Source: Hysterangium stoloniferum (lineage: Eukaryota; Basidiomycota; Agaricomycetes; Hysterangiales; Hysterangiaceae). From it: a stretch of DNA of 64,000 nt. The DNA lies in assembly GCA_015178975.1 (NCBI GenBank), contig WHVD01000195.1, positions 62,001-126,000 of the forward strand. Reading direction: 5' to 3'. The notes beneath the pieces were generated by a model. That model had not been told where the DNA came from and did no database searches. It worked only from the letters and a program-made list of their open reading frames with translations. Below are positions 24,740 through 37,319 of this stretch, piece by piece (positions within the stretch are counted from its first letter, which is position 1; the number at the start of each line of letters is the position of its first letter). A program made the position numbers and the translations under genes.

Positions 24740-25570
24740 TTAGGTACGGCGTTGCTGTCCGACAAGAGTTGGAAAAGGTACACAATGCTCGTGACTTATC
24801 GGCGCGCATTTTCTCTCGGATCGCCGTGTAGTCGCGGACGACATGATGAAGTGGAATATGGTCTCATCTGCCGCGAAGCAAGAAGGGCATAACTGAGAAT
24901 CTGACTTCTTTATTTGGTCGAGGTGTTTATTAAGGGGAACGTCGTATACACTTCTGAGCACTAGTATGCTTTGTTGATGGCGGTTTACTCCATTGATTAA
25001 TTTTTTGAATCGCACTGACGGGGAGAAGGGGTTAATTTTGAGCAGTCTCTCATGGCGGTGAGGATAGAGCAAAGAGTCTGCTATCTTCTGCTGCAGGGAT
25101 GCTGAGTGAATCTTGTTGGCTGCTGATTTGCTGATGGGGGAGGGCTCTGCAAGGGATTGACTTGGTGGTTCCGGTGCAGGCTTTGTGTAGTTATCTACCT
25201 CTTCGTCGCCTGTGTCTCTTTTGTGTCTCTGGAGCCATCTGAGTTCAATGCTGACCAATCGTATCTTCCTACCTAAACCTCTAGCCATGTCATGAACCGT
25301 ATCTATGAGATAATGGTTTAGACCTGGAGTCTGTTTATGGCCTTGGGTTGCTTTGTTCGCGGCCTGTAGATGGAAGCCTTAGTAAGATCCGGCAGCTGGC
25401 CAAGGAAGTGAAAGGCTAGCACTATCCCAGCTACAAGCTAGGCCTCGTATACCGTATGGTGTTCGGGTTTTCCTAATCTTGCGTCCAGGGAATGTAGCTC
25501 TACGCCGTTGTTATAAATGACCGCCGCTGCGCCTACGCCCCGTTCGTAGTCCGAGCGATCGCATAGATCT
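24740..25570 (-). pseudogene. remnant of a non-LTR retrotransposon (LINE): RNase H domain and C-terminus
   Basis: On the minus strand the sequence reads GAAAVIYNNGVELHSL, then LGKPEHHTVYEA followed by a stop where Glu is expected, then LVAGIVLAFHFLGQLPDL. This is the RNase H domain found after the reverse transcriptase of Tad/I-type LINEs in fungi. The C-terminal frame 24740-25288 continues with NGVNRHQQSILVLRS, DVPLNKHLDQIKK and the zinc-knuckle-like CPSCFAADETIFHF, typical of LINE tails. Several stops and frameshifts occur, and no reverse transcriptase core is present upstream. It is a 5'-truncated dead copy. Confidence 0.75.
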
Positions 25571-26834
25571 TATACTTTCTTATATCCGTCAAGTAAACAA
25601 TGACTCCGTCCTCCATCGGTCCAGAGGCAATATATATTTCGAAGCTGTAGGCCGATGCTGGATGTTTCCTGACAGCTTCTATGACTTCCATCCTATCCCG
25701 TTTGTATTGAAGGTGTCCATGAAGTCGTGAAGCGGGCATGGGTGAAATTTAACGTTACAAGCAGTTTTGCGTATAGTCGCTGTGGGATGGAGGGAGTGAT
25801 GCGCTACGACGCTGGCATATTCTGTTGATTTGCAGAGTCATTGGCAGCATATCGGAGTGAGCATTTAGGATATCATTTGGCGTTGTACACATTGCACCCG
25901 AGATTTTCAGAACAAACACCCTCTGAAACCTGGAGGGTTTACAAGCAAATCTTGTCGAACCTGAGATGCAATTCAACTCAGGCCTTTTCCTTATGGGCTG
26001 GAGGTTATATTTTCCACAAATTTTGGAGGATGTCTCAGCGCTGTGAAGGAAACATACTCTGAGAATAATATGCTTATAAATTATACGATAGAAGGAGAAC
26101 GGCTGTATAGTTGTGGTTCGTCCGAACAGCATACATACCACGCTGGCATGTATGATATATGAGCCTTGAAAGTAACTATGAAGGCAGCCGTGCGCATGAA
26201 AACTTGCGGAGGCACTTCATACTTTCCAAGCGTTTTTACAAAATATCAAGCTCGAGAAACTATTTATTGGATGATTGTTAATTATTACTGTTGAAATCAA
26301 GTCTCAAATCCCAGAATAAAATCAATTAAAAGAGAATATAATTACCGCTTGACCTCTGGGAGTCGTAGGAGGTAAACAAATAACTTATTCTCTCATGGCA
26401 AAGTCTATGGCAACCACATGCACATGGAACAATATAGCGGCCTCCTGCACACTCACATATGTCTATAATGAGTTGGGTATGACTAACAAGCGGCATTAAC
26501 TCGTTCAGTTGCAATGTACACAATTACGAAATCATATCGTCGCCATCGCCCCATTTGGGGCTCGGAGCGGGGGCTCCAAACTTGTGTGAAACTCAGATTA
26601 TGTGCGCGAACGTTTATGTAAAGATAGTGAATAACGATGTCCATCCTTAGCCTATTGGATCCATCTGCGGAGCCGCAATCCATATATAAAATGCTGTTGA
26701 GTCACACATGCGTTATTTTCATGGCGAACCGTAGGGCTGAACGGTTATTTGAGATAAAACCGCACCGTAAGTAAGTCTTTCTACAACCCGCGTGAGTATA
26801 CCCAACGTATTGTGCTTTGGCGGTTGGTAGCACT
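25571..26834. other. intergenic region upstream of transporter copy 2
   Basis: No gene is supported. Short frames on both strands (25755-26141 minus, 25841-26062 plus) overlap each other and lack known motifs. 26281-26360 resembles 51345-51425 (GTTGAAAT, AATAAAAT, TATAATTACC, TGACCT), a weak dispersed repeat. A TATA-like TATATAAA at 26683-26690 lies 152 bases before the proposed start at 26835. Confidence 0.45.
26683..26690 (+). promoter_or_regulatory. TATA-like element of transporter copy 2
   Basis: TATATAAA followed by ATGCTGT. The counterpart at copy 1 (17265) is TATATAGAATGCTGT. Its position upstream of a conserved start exon suggests a core promoter. Confidence 0.35.
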
Positions 26835-29800
26835 ATGCCTGACGTTCAGCTGGTTCTCTCATATTCCAATGGAAGGCATGCACAAGAGTGGTTTGTTGCT
26901 AATACTTAACCTGTGTATATATACATTTGCTCATGAGTGTTAAGTATTTGGTCAAATACGTTCATGTTTCCAGTCTACCTAGCGGTTGCTCTACTGGTTG
27001 CGCAGACATTTATCGCAATTGTATCTCGAATGTGGCATGACAAGTCTTCACGATGCGTTCCAGCAAGCCCGAGTAGTGGGACATTCTTGAACGAGACAAA
27101 ACAATGGTTCAAAGCATTGGGAACCACATCTATTACGCTTAGAATTCTCAGATTTATGGCCACATTAACTTTGACTGGATTCACTGCAATTGCCTTCATC
27201 TCTTTACAAAACAAGAGGAAGTCCAAATTGCACCCCTTCGACGATAAGTTCATGCACCGTGATATCCCTACTAACTCTCCCATATTCACGCAAGCTGAAT
27301 GGATGGAGGTTATTTACCTCCTGCTTTATGTTTGTACGGGTTTTCCTGGGAGTCCTTCTGGCTCATGGATTTTTTTAGAGCTACACATCTGTACTTGCTT
27401 TGCTCGATATTCTACCCAAAAGGCAATGGTATTCAAGCGCGACCTTTCATCTGAAATTCGTCATGTTTACCATTGTCTCTGTGTACACATACCGCGATAT
27501 ATTTCCTTATGCGACGTTTACATTGAGACCAGCGGATGAGAGCCAGGGCTGGCTACTGTGGTCCAGATTAGGACTTGTGGCTTTCGCTGGCCTATTTGTT
27601 CCGCTCGCTGTTCCTCGAATGTACACGCCAGTAGATCCTTTGGTATGTCCTATTGTTGTTCTCGTTATAAGAAAGTTAAGAATGGCCTTGTTAGAATCCG
27701 TCTAAATATCTAAATCCCGAACAAGTTGCTCCCTGGTGGTCATATGTCACCTTTTCGTATTTGGATCCTCTCATTATTAAAGGTACACGCACTACACTTT
27801 CGTATGAAGACCTACCACCTCTGGCGGATTATGATGCGTCGGCGTGTTTGATGGCACGAAGTGCTCGGGTAAACTTCACTTGTTTTTTTGCCACAACAAC
27901 TATATACATCCTAATAAGGGATTTTTTTTAAAAACAGGCACTTGATCCATACCTAAATGGAACAAAACGCCATATATTTTGGGGATTAATGGGCTTATTT
28001 TGTAGGCCTTCTTATTTTAGAGACTCTATATTAATATTAATATGAAAGTTGCTCTAAGCCTCCGACTATCTTGTCTTGACCTCCTTGGTCGTTATTTGGG
28101 TATTTACTTTCTACTTCGCCATATATTTTCTACTCAACTGTTCTTACAGTGCATTAGTGGATTTTTATCGCCTGTCGCCTTGAATAAACTCCTTAATTAC
28201 GTGGAGGATGGTCAGGATACCATTATACGGCCATGGTTTTGGGCCCTTTGTCTCTTTATTGGTCCAATTGTAATGTTTTTGTATGAATATCAGTAAATTT
28301 AAACTAAAAACCCAAACCATTATAGATCGTCTCTCTTGCCAATTCGTTTTATACTTTTACTGCGGTGAGCTTTAATGGTTGATCGCAGCAATTGCGTAGT
28401 AACCTCAAATATTCTGACAGTGCCGAGTGCTTGTACATGCAGAAGCCATTATCACACAGGTGATATTCGACCATGCTCTCAGGATCCGTATGAAAGAGGC
28501 GACTACAGCAAGTAGGCCATCAACGGCCCCAAATACGCCGGATAGCAGATCCATCGCGGAAAATGATACGGATGCGGAAAGCGAGAGTGAAAATGAAACC
28601 TTACAAGACGGAAGTTCTCCCCCTCGCCTCAGCAAGGGCGCGGGGAGGAGAGCTTCGAACACATCCAATGCCACGATCCACCCTGCAGTTCCTTCACTCA
28701 ATAGCGATAGGCCTGCATCGAATTCACGATCCAGAAATTTAGTGGGGATGATTAACAATTTGATCACCACCGATTTGGGAAATGTTACTGACGGAAGAGA
28801 ATTTGTACACTTCGGTGATTTCTGTTGTAACCTGGTCGTACTGCCTTACTAAATTTTAACCATAGCTATTTATGGACCATTAAAATTTATCATCAGTTTT
28901 TGGTTTTTATATCTGATCCTGGATTGGAGGTATTGCCTTATTGTCAGAATATCTGGTCTTTCAGTGACCATCGTCTCAGTGCTATAGTGGGCATCGCCTT
29001 GACGGCCATCTCTATACCTTTACCAGGATATATCACCAGACTACTTAACAAAATCCAAACCGAACGAATGAAAAAGGTATGACGTGCAATAATATCAGTG
29101 TATTCCCTACTGACTGATCGGGTAGACCGATGCACGAGTGCAATCCGTGGCTGAAGGTAAGCCACTTCTACTGATTTCACGGTACCCGAGACCGTTTATG
29201 TTTAGTAAATTTTCTGTGTTAAGTTCTCTCTGTTATTCGCATGACGAAGATGTTCGGCTGGGAAGACAAAGTGAACAAACAAATTGCGGAGAAAAGAGAC
29301 GAAGAGTTGGTGTTGATTAAAAGATGGCAGTTATGGATACTGCTGAACAATAACATGAAGTGAGCCTGGACATTATGTATAGTATAGTGATTTTAATTAA
29401 CTCTTATGCTTCCAGTTACTTCCTTCCTCTTATTACTATGATTACCAGCTTTGCTTGTTATGTACGTTTTAATCCCATAGCCACCGTTCTTACGCGATTT
29501 TGCGTCTGTTAGACTATGATACAAAAGAAAGCTTTGACAGCGGCAACCGTGTTCACAAGCATCGCTCTTTTTGACCAGTTGCGAGATAGTATTCATGGAA
29601 CATTATATCTATTGCCCATTATGATTAATGGTACGGTTATTCCCTGAAAATCATCTTCTAGGTACCCAGAATTAACCTGTCATTACAATAGCTAAAGTTT
29701 CATTGACGCGCATAAACGACTTCCTCCAAAAGGCATGCATGCATTTATTGGGGCCAAATGCTAATGCAAACTCAAATTAAAATTTGTAAGACACAATTAT

Positions 29801-32800
29801 TAGACAGATTTTCACAGACAACAGCCAGTCATGAGGGTCCACGGGCCGTGGATCCTGAACCGTTCAGCCCTCCAGACGCAATCGGTTTCCGAAACGCCAC
29901 CTTTACATGGAGTGGCGATGAGCTGGAGGAAGATTGGAATGCATCCCGACGCATTTATTGCCTTCAAATAAAAGGAGAACTTTTTTTCAAATTGGGACAA
30001 CTCAACCTTATAATCGGCCCGACAGGCAGTGGAAAGACCAGTATGCTTATGGCCTTGTTGGGTCAGTAAATTAACAGGATTTCTGTGTCGCCAGCTTAAA
30101 ATCCTATTTGTAGGCGAGATGCATTTTAAACCATGTAGTGAAGACGGGGGTTTCAATTTACCTCGCGATCGCGGCGTCGCATATGCTGCTCAAGAAGGTT
30201 GGGTTCAAAATGACACCATCAAGGCAAGCGGGTCATCATTATGTGCGGTTCAACTATATCATCTCAATTCCAGGATAACATCCTATTTGGGGAGGCCTTC
30301 GACGAGGAACGTTATAAGAAAGGTATTTCACCCATATCATGGTCTGACTTGACATATCTCAGTGTCCACGATGCCAGTGCTTCATCAGTGTGGTCTTGAA
30401 CGAGATCTGAGCCTTTTCGATGCGGGGGACGAAACTGAAGTTGGGGAGAAGGGAATAACATTAAGGTATACATAAATTTCGAACCTCCTCTGAGCTATAT
30501 TTGAATAACAGCGGTTTCAGTGGCGGTCAAAAAGCTAGAGTCACTCTCGCACGAGCAGTTTATTCTGATGCGCAGATTCTACTCCTTGACGATACTCTTG
30601 CTGCTCTGGATGTACACACCTCTCGCCTCGTCATTGACGAATGCCTTCAAGGAGATCTCCTGAGAGGTCGCACGATATTACTTGTTGTAAGTATCTTGTT
30701 TTTTTGCAATCACCTGAATTATCATAATCGTTGGCTATGTAAGACGCACAATGTTGCTATGGTGGCTCCAATCGCCAATTTCATTGTGTCCTTAGGCAAC
30801 AATGGGACAATTGTGAGTCAGGGCCCCGTAGATGAAGCTTTGAACAACGATGGTAGGCTACTGCGTGAAGCAGTGGCATCGGTGCATATTTCAGATAACA
30901 CTGCAGAGACTGTAAAATCAGGGGCACCTCCAAACAAAGACTCTAAAACTGGAGCGAAACTCGTGGTAGAAGAAGAGATCGCTTTGGGCCATGTTAACTG
31001 GCAGTCTCTTAAGCTATATCTCTCCAATTTAGGGAATTCTCGGTTTTGGATAGCATTCACTGGGGGATTAATACTCTCACAAATATGCAACTCTGTTGCT
31101 TCATGGTTCCTAGGATATTGGGCAAGTCAATACGAGCAGCAACCTGTCTGGAGAGTTCCTGTGGCATACTATATCTCTACATATGCCCTGATTTTGTTGG
31201 GCAACGCCGGATGCCGCTGCATTGCTATGGCTTTCTTCATTTTTGGTTCTATAAAAGCGAGAACCTCTATTCTTTCACATATCTATCCGTTAATTGGTCT
31301 GTTTTTAGGCGTCACGCAATGTGCACCAAAGTCTAATCACTAGCATACTTGGAACTACACTTAGGTATGCAAACCCCCAACCCTCTCATATTTTTTCTCA
31401 CGATTTCTTTGAAGATGGTTGGACACTGTGCCAACTGCGCGCATCATATCCAGATGTACCCAAGACATCCGTACCGTCGATGGTGCAATGCCGCAATTCT
31501 TTGCTGACCTGGTGGATGGTTCACTGACCATGCTGATCAAATTTGCGGCAGTGATCATCTTTGTACCCGCGTTTCTCCTCCCGGCGCTGGCAATGGGGAT
31601 ATGTTGTATTTTTTATGGACAGATGTACATCCATGCGCAATTCCCTATAAAACGCGAGATGTCCAACCGCCGATCACCGGTTATTGCACACTTCGGCGCT
31701 GCGATTGCCGGTTTGGGTAAATATTTGGCAGCTTGCCAGTCTTGTCGTGTTGACGAAGCGTAATTTAGTTTCAATCCGTGCTTACGGTGCCCAGGCAGCC
31801 TTTGTCTCAGAAAGCTTGACGCGCATTGATAAATACACCAGACCTGCCCGGACATACTATGGTGTCAACAGGTGCGGTTATTATATCTCTTGTTTAAATT
31901 TTGGGCACTTGATCTCTGGTAGATGGATTGGATTTCGAATTGATGCAATAGGGACTACATTTACAGCCTGTTTGGCGTTATATCTGGTGTACGGTAAAAC
32001 ACTCCGCACACCCAGTGAGACCGGTTTCACGTTAGCAATGGCGGTAACATTTTCCGATAAAGTTTTATGGTGGGGTGAGTTTCTGCACATGACCAGATGT
32101 GCAACAATTTTAACACATCACAAACAGTTAGAATTTTCAATAAAATTCAAGTGCAGAGCAACAGGTTGTGCTCTAATATCGAACTATATAGTGCAATTGT
32201 GACCTTTATACTCTGATGTTAGCCTAGAGCGTATAGAAGCCTATTTAAACATCGACCAAGAGACCAAGCCTACTACACTAGGAGTACCACCAGTTCATTG
32301 GCCGGCCTCTGGTTCACTCAGCGTGGAGAACCTATGTGCACGATATTCTGCTGATGGACCTGAGGTACTTCTTTCACGCAAATCACTCTCATCGTTTGCT
32401 AATTCGTGATGCGAGGTCTTGCGCAACATATCCTTCGAAGTCAAGTCAGGCGAGCGGATAGGCGTCGTCGGTCGTACGGGAAGTGGGAAATCGTCCCTAA
32501 CGCTATCTTTATTGCGTTGTATCCCTACCGACGGTCAGGTTTTCTTGGACGGCCTAGCGACCACTTCTGTCAATCTCAATGCCTTAAGGTCGAGCGTCAC
32601 GATTATACCACAGATGCCTGAGCTTCTTAGTGGAACGCTGCGCGAGAATCTCGATCCTTTCTCAGAGCATTCAGACGCAACATTGAACGATGCTTTGCGT
32701 TCAGCAGGATTATTTAGCTTGCAGGAACGTGGCGAAGAAACTTCAAACATCACCTTAGAGAGTGCGATATCCGGTCGTGGCAGAAACTTGTCTGTTGGCC

Positions 32801-33245
32801 AGCGCCAGATTTTGGCACTAGCACGTGCCATCCTGAGACAGAGTAAACTTTTGATCCTGGATGAAGGTACTTAAATGAGTCAGACAGAAGAGCAGCAGCT
32901 GACCCAGAACACAGCGACTAGCGCGATTGATTATGCAACAGATTCGATTATTCAAAATACACTGAGAGAAACCTTAAAGGATGCGACTTTGATTACAGTG
33001 GCGCATAGGCTGCAAACGGTCCGTTATTTTCCAATTTGTTCCTCCTTAAGATAATAATTTGCCTGTAGATCATGGATGCTGACAAGGTCATGGTGTTGGA
33101 TGCCGGAAATATGGTCGAATTCGATACGCCAAGCAATTTACTGAAGAAAGACGGGGGATATTTAAAGTCTTTGGTGGATGAGAGTGGGGACCGGGCTGTA
33201 TTGTATGAGATGGCTGAGAAGGCATCTCGACGCCAGCTAGTGTAA
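26835..33245 (+). CDS. full-length ABC-C (MRP-type) transporter, copy 2
   Basis: Tandem paralogue of the transporter at 17393, with the same intron positions and the same TMD0-TMD1-NBD1-TMD2-NBD2 order. The start exon MPDVQLVLSYSNG splices at about 26892 into [15 protein letters not shown]. The first long exon holds [14 protein letters not shown] and [15 protein letters not shown]1: GPTGSGKT near 30017, SGGQKAR near 30520, LLLDDTLAALD. TMD2 contains GYWASQYEQQP and the block RIISRCTQDIRTVDGA. NBD2: GRTGSGKSS near 32473, LSVGQRQ, LILDEATSA and VAHRLQT. Stop TAA 33243-33245. All segments remain open after splicing, using GC-AG introns at 29733, 30224 and 31257. It lacks the pentapeptide array of copy 1. 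Protein identity between the copies is highest in NBD2, where long stretches are identical. Likely role: export of toxic or conjugated compounds; the substrate is unknown. Confidence 0.88.
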
Positions 33246-34067
33246 CTTATGGTATCACATAACTCTGCCATGTAGCAACTACACCGCAGGTGGACTCGTG
33301 ACACAGTGAGAGTGTAGCTGTATCGGCCTGTTCTATGCTAATTTTAAGTAAAATAACAATACGGGGACATGATAGCTTTTTTCAGCCATGGTTTGAGGAA
33401 GAGGATTGGCATGCTGAAATTGGTCCGTGCTGCGTTCAGGGAAAATGATAAGTTGAGAAACCTAAAAAATTCAGTACACTTAGCTATAAATCATAATTTC
33501 AAATTGCTTTGGATATTTTCAAACGCTATGGTGCAGTTCACTTATGTACCACCAATTTTGTGTATACGGTTTTGCACACTCAAAAAAAAATATGGTTATA
33601 TAGAGATTTGTCTTTTTCTTTGCATGAAAACAGAGCAAAATTTTTCCATCAACAGGACCCCATGCAGGAAGTGTGTCTGACAATGCATAAACCTTGCTTG
33701 TTCTAAGAAGACAACTTTGAATCACGAGTGATTTTCATGAACCATGAAATTAACAAAACAGGAAACTTGTGACTGTTTCTAACCACACTGGAGGCACAGG
33801 TTTTAGGAGTCGGAAAACCTTCCCAAAATCTTAATATTCAAGCATTGTTTGAAGTGAAAAACTGTTTGAAAACTTCAAGTTTTAGTAGGTTTTCTGAGGT
33901 GGAGTATCATATCTGAAATCTGTAAAAATTTGCATCAGGAAATGTTGGAGAAACACCATTGGGAATCTTACAAAATCTTGTATTTTGTTTGGGTTTTTCT
34001 GCCCAACAAAATCAAATAAAAATCTTACTATTGTGCCTAAGCAAATCAATTGAAAACTATATACAGT
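33246..34067. other. AT-rich intergenic DNA left of the Tc1 element
   Basis: No gene was recognised. Small frames at 33369-33680 (plus) and 33882-34076 (minus) lack motifs. The sequence shows none of the 5' LTR or integrase-gene flank that would be expected if the Tc1 element had simply inserted in the neighbouring retrotransposon. Confidence 0.45.
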
Positions 34068-34275
34068 GGCTTCCAAAACTGTCCCAATGTTTTGGTAATT
34101 CTCAATAAATGCTTTATAACCTACCGAATAAAATTTCTACAATAGTGAAATTATTCTCACATATACCTTAGCATACTAGCTTTGATATACCCAAATATTG
34201 CATAATATAGATGGATATTGGTGTCACAGTGAATATTTAAAAATGACCAATCATTGGGATGGTTTTGCAACCCTC
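34068..34275 (+). repeat. left terminal inverted repeat of the Tc1 element
   Basis: It matches the reverse complement of 37320-37525 almost base for base, including AATGACCAATCATTGGGA near the inner end. Confidence 0.85.
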
Positions 34276-34308
34276 TCCTTTCACACATTTCATTATATCA
34301 TTCTTATC

Positions 34309-35019
34309 ATGAAAGCTATTTCCCCTCTCAAAAGAGAACAAGCCATCTCCCTCCTACAAAATGGACTCTCCAATAGGAATGTAGCCTCTACAACAGGTCT
34401 TAGCAAATCTACTATCAGTAGAATTGCTCAGGAGATAGAGATAGACAAAGAAAACCTGAAAGGAGGATGTCCATCCAAGCTTTCTCCTACTGACCAAAGG
34501 AGGATCATATGTCAAATCACCTCTGGCAAACTAGATAATGCTGTCCAGGCCACACACTACATTAATTCCATCAATAAATATCATGTCTCACCCAAAATAG
34601 TCAGAAGGATCTTGAAACAGCATGGTTTCAAAGCTGTAGTCAATGCAAAAAGACCTTTGCTCAGGTTCAACATAGAAAGGCCAGGTTAAGCTTTGCCCTC
34701 AAGTACCAAAACTGGACTGCGGATGATCAGAAAAGGGTCTTGTGGTCTGATGAGACCAATATCAATAAGATTGGGTCAGATGGACATCAATATGTGTTGA
34801 AGAAAGCTCACTTTCTGATAGGACAACCCAACTTACAGTCAAGTATGGAGGTGGAGATATCATGGTGTAGGGCTGTATGGGTTGGAATGGAGTGGGAATG
34901 CTTGCAGATATTGAAGGAAGGATGGATTCTGCACAATATGTGGAGATCCTGGTTCAGAATTTGTCCCAGAGTATTGAAGATTTGGATATTCCAGCAGATG
35001 AGGCCATGTTATGTATTTT
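34309..35019 (+). pseudogene. Tc1 transposase, N-terminal half
   Basis: ATG at 34309 opens MKAISPLKREQAISLL, followed by a helix-turn-helix (NGLSNRNVASTTGLSKSTIS) and a second DNA-binding segment (IVRRILKQHGFKA). After a frameshift near 34670 the frame continues with LSFALKYQNWTADDQKRV and the first catalytic Asp region LWSDETNINKIGSDG. A further frameshift follows, then GDIMVWGCMGWNGVGML and the segment leading to AMLCIF, where the insertion interrupts the gene. At least two frameshifts make this copy dead, independently of the insertion. Confidence 0.8.
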
Positions 35020-36982
35020 TAGGTTTTTCCAATTTTTAACCAATCTCCCCCTAAACAAATTGATAAAAACAAGTTCAAATGTACTTATATTGCGACGAAA
35101 TTATTGTACAATACTCTCCTAAATTTAACCTGATTTTTACAATTTATTTCATATTTTTATGATTTATTTTGGGAGAACTATTGAAATTCTACTGTTTATT
35201 CTTTTTTAACTAAAAATCTTCGAAGTCGGCCTTCTGGCGCTTATTGCACAACGCGCGGGAATATTCGTCACAACGGTGACATTCGTCACAACGGTGACAT
35301 TCGTCACAACGGTGACATTCGTCACAACGGTGACATTCGTCACAACGGTGACATTCGTCACAACGGTGACATTCGTCACAACGGTGACATTCGTCACAAC
35401 GGTGACATTCGTCACAACGGTGACATTCGTCACAACGGTGACATTCGTCACAATGGTGACCTTCGTCACAACAAGTGACTGTCGTCACAACGGTGACTGT
35501 CGTCACAACGGTGACTGTCGTCACAACGGTGACTGTCGTCACAACAAGTGACCGTCGTCACAAAATGTGACGACTTGTCACAAACGCGACATGCGCGGGA
35601 AAATTAAGTAATCAACACGCGCGCACAAAACTCAGCAACTTCGCGACGCGCGAGAACATTACATCAGCATATATGCTACAATGGAAAGTAGCAGAAACTC
35701 CTGGAATATTCCAGCAGATTCCAGGTAAAATAGCTAAAAATAGGTAAAACAAGTAGCTAGAACATTCTCCCATGTCTCAGATTTTACTGTATATAAGGAG
35801 CTCTGCTCCACCACTGAAATATAACTCATTTTAACTCATTTACTACACCACATCAGTGTGCCACTGCAGCAGCAGTTATATTCCACCCCTAATTGGGCTG
35901 TTGGACAAATACATACATACACTTAGTCACCTCTAGTTGAGCTGCTGACCTAAGCTAACCCTGAATCCCTTAACCACCTCTAGTTGAGCTGTTGGTTATC
36001 AATAAATAATAAATAAATAAATATATCAACTGTTCCCTTTTTGCCACCTCTTAGTTGAGTAGCTGGCTATCCTTTATTACTAATCCACCTCTAGTTGAGT
36101 AGTTGGTTATCAATTAAAGTAATAAATATATTAGGTTATATTGAGATTAGGAATACATATATTCTAATTTCTACCCGGTTTTTGGCATAAATAAATACTG
36201 AGAATATTCTTGCAAAATCCTTAAGACTACATTAAGATCCTGATAAGTTAGTATCACAGTAGACCCTGTAGGTTAGTGTAAATAAAGCATATATTAGCCA
36301 AATAGTGTTTTATTGTAATCCTGCCTGTCTTACCACACATTGGCTACATTATTCCGACCCGATCAAGATCTATTTTTTTATCTCTCTGCCTTTTGTTCTA
36401 TTTATAATTCCTTAAACCTTATTTCCATCATCCCATTGTTAATTCAGGTATATTAGATTGACAATAGTCCTTTCCGAGGGTAGTTAGTTATTCCACCCCC
36501 CTACCAGATAGCTATCATGTTCTCCCCCTATGATCAACAAAGAGAACTTTGTCCTGTCCGTTGCTGACTGAGTGAGGCTGATACCAACAGCCTTTCATTT
36601 ATTCTATATCTAATCTTTTGACCTGTTTATTAATATTTTTACTGTTTGATAAATAGTATAAAATATATATAAACTAGCTAGAATCGAAGTTGAATCTAGT
36701 TTCGGAATCAGTGAATTGTTATTCATATTTTAGTAGTGTTTTTACAGAAAAAGAACAAGCTTGCACAAGCAGCTCTCAAAGCCTTCTTTGCGAAGTAGGG
36801 TGCATATATTCAAGTAAACTCTTGACTTCAGGGGTTCTAAGTCTATTTAGGCTGCCACTGATTAATATCAAATACTTAAATTATTTTACCTTGCAGTGAA
36901 TTGAGTATTTGCACATTTTGATAGAGCATTGGACTCCTTTTTCGGAAAATAGTATTAAAATAAGGCTAATACATCACAGGCC
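35020..36982. mobile_element. unclassified 1.96-kb insertion with 5-bp target duplication
   Basis: ATTTT flanks the block at 35015-35019 and 36983-36987. Removing the insertion and one ATTTT restores the transposase reading AMLCIFRQDNN, so the borders are firm. The insert ends in TAGGTTTTTCC and ACAGGCC, not the TG...CA of an LTR. It contains a palindromic 18-bp minisatellite, a TATA-like GTATATAAGG (about 35790), several degenerate copies of CACCTCTAGTTGAG (35920-36110), and no ORF longer than about 70 codons outside the minisatellite. It may be a non-autonomous element; its class is unknown. Confidence 0.75.
35263..35560. repeat. 18-bp minisatellite whose unit contains GTCAC....GTGAC
   Basis: About 16 units of ATTCGTCACAACGGTGAC, the first 11 almost perfect, the rest drifting (TGTCGTCACAACGGTGAC, 19-bp variants with CAACAAGTGAC). 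Each unit can fold with GTCAC pairing to GTGAC over a four-base loop, and units can also pair with one another. Confidence 0.95.
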
Positions 36983-37290
36983 ATTTTCCGGCAGGATAAT
37001 AACCTAAACACATATCCAAGATGGCACAAAAATGGTTTTTTGAAAATCATATTCAGGTGTTAGACTGGACAGCACAGTCTCCTGACCTGAATCCCATAGA
37101 ACATCTTTGATTCCACCTGAAGAAACAGCTCCAGAAATATTCTTCACCATTAAAGGGAGTTTAGGGGTTATAGGAGAGGGTGGAAGTGGAATGGGCAAAG
37201 ATTGAGCCTCAGAAGTGTCAGAAACTGATCAAAAATATGCCCAGAAGACTTGATGCTATAATAAAGCTTAAGGGAGGCCATATAAAGTAC
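36983..37290 (+). pseudogene. Tc1 transposase, C-terminal half
   Basis: It continues from the insertion with the second catalytic region (QDNN, then SKMAQKWFFENHIQV) and the third (LDWTAQSPDLNPIEHL), where the Trp codon after EHL has become TGA. It ends with MPRRLDAIIKLKGGHIKY. The order DWTAQSPDLNPIEH is the hallmark of Tc1 transposases. Confidence 0.8.
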
Positions 37291-37319
37291 TAGAATAACA
37301 AGATATCCGATTCGAAAAG

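Noticed and set aside
25755-26141. Minus-strand 128-codon frame upstream of transporter copy 2
   Set aside because: No motif, mixed composition, overlaps another frame on the plus strand, and no splice support.
35206-35551. Frames of repeating TNVTVV, CHRCDE or FVTTVT
   Set aside because: Translations of the 18-bp minisatellite; no start context or homology.
35263-35560. Possible CRISPR array (regular repeats with palindromic core)
   Set aside because: There are no unique spacers; units are strictly head to tail, and the genome is eukaryotic.
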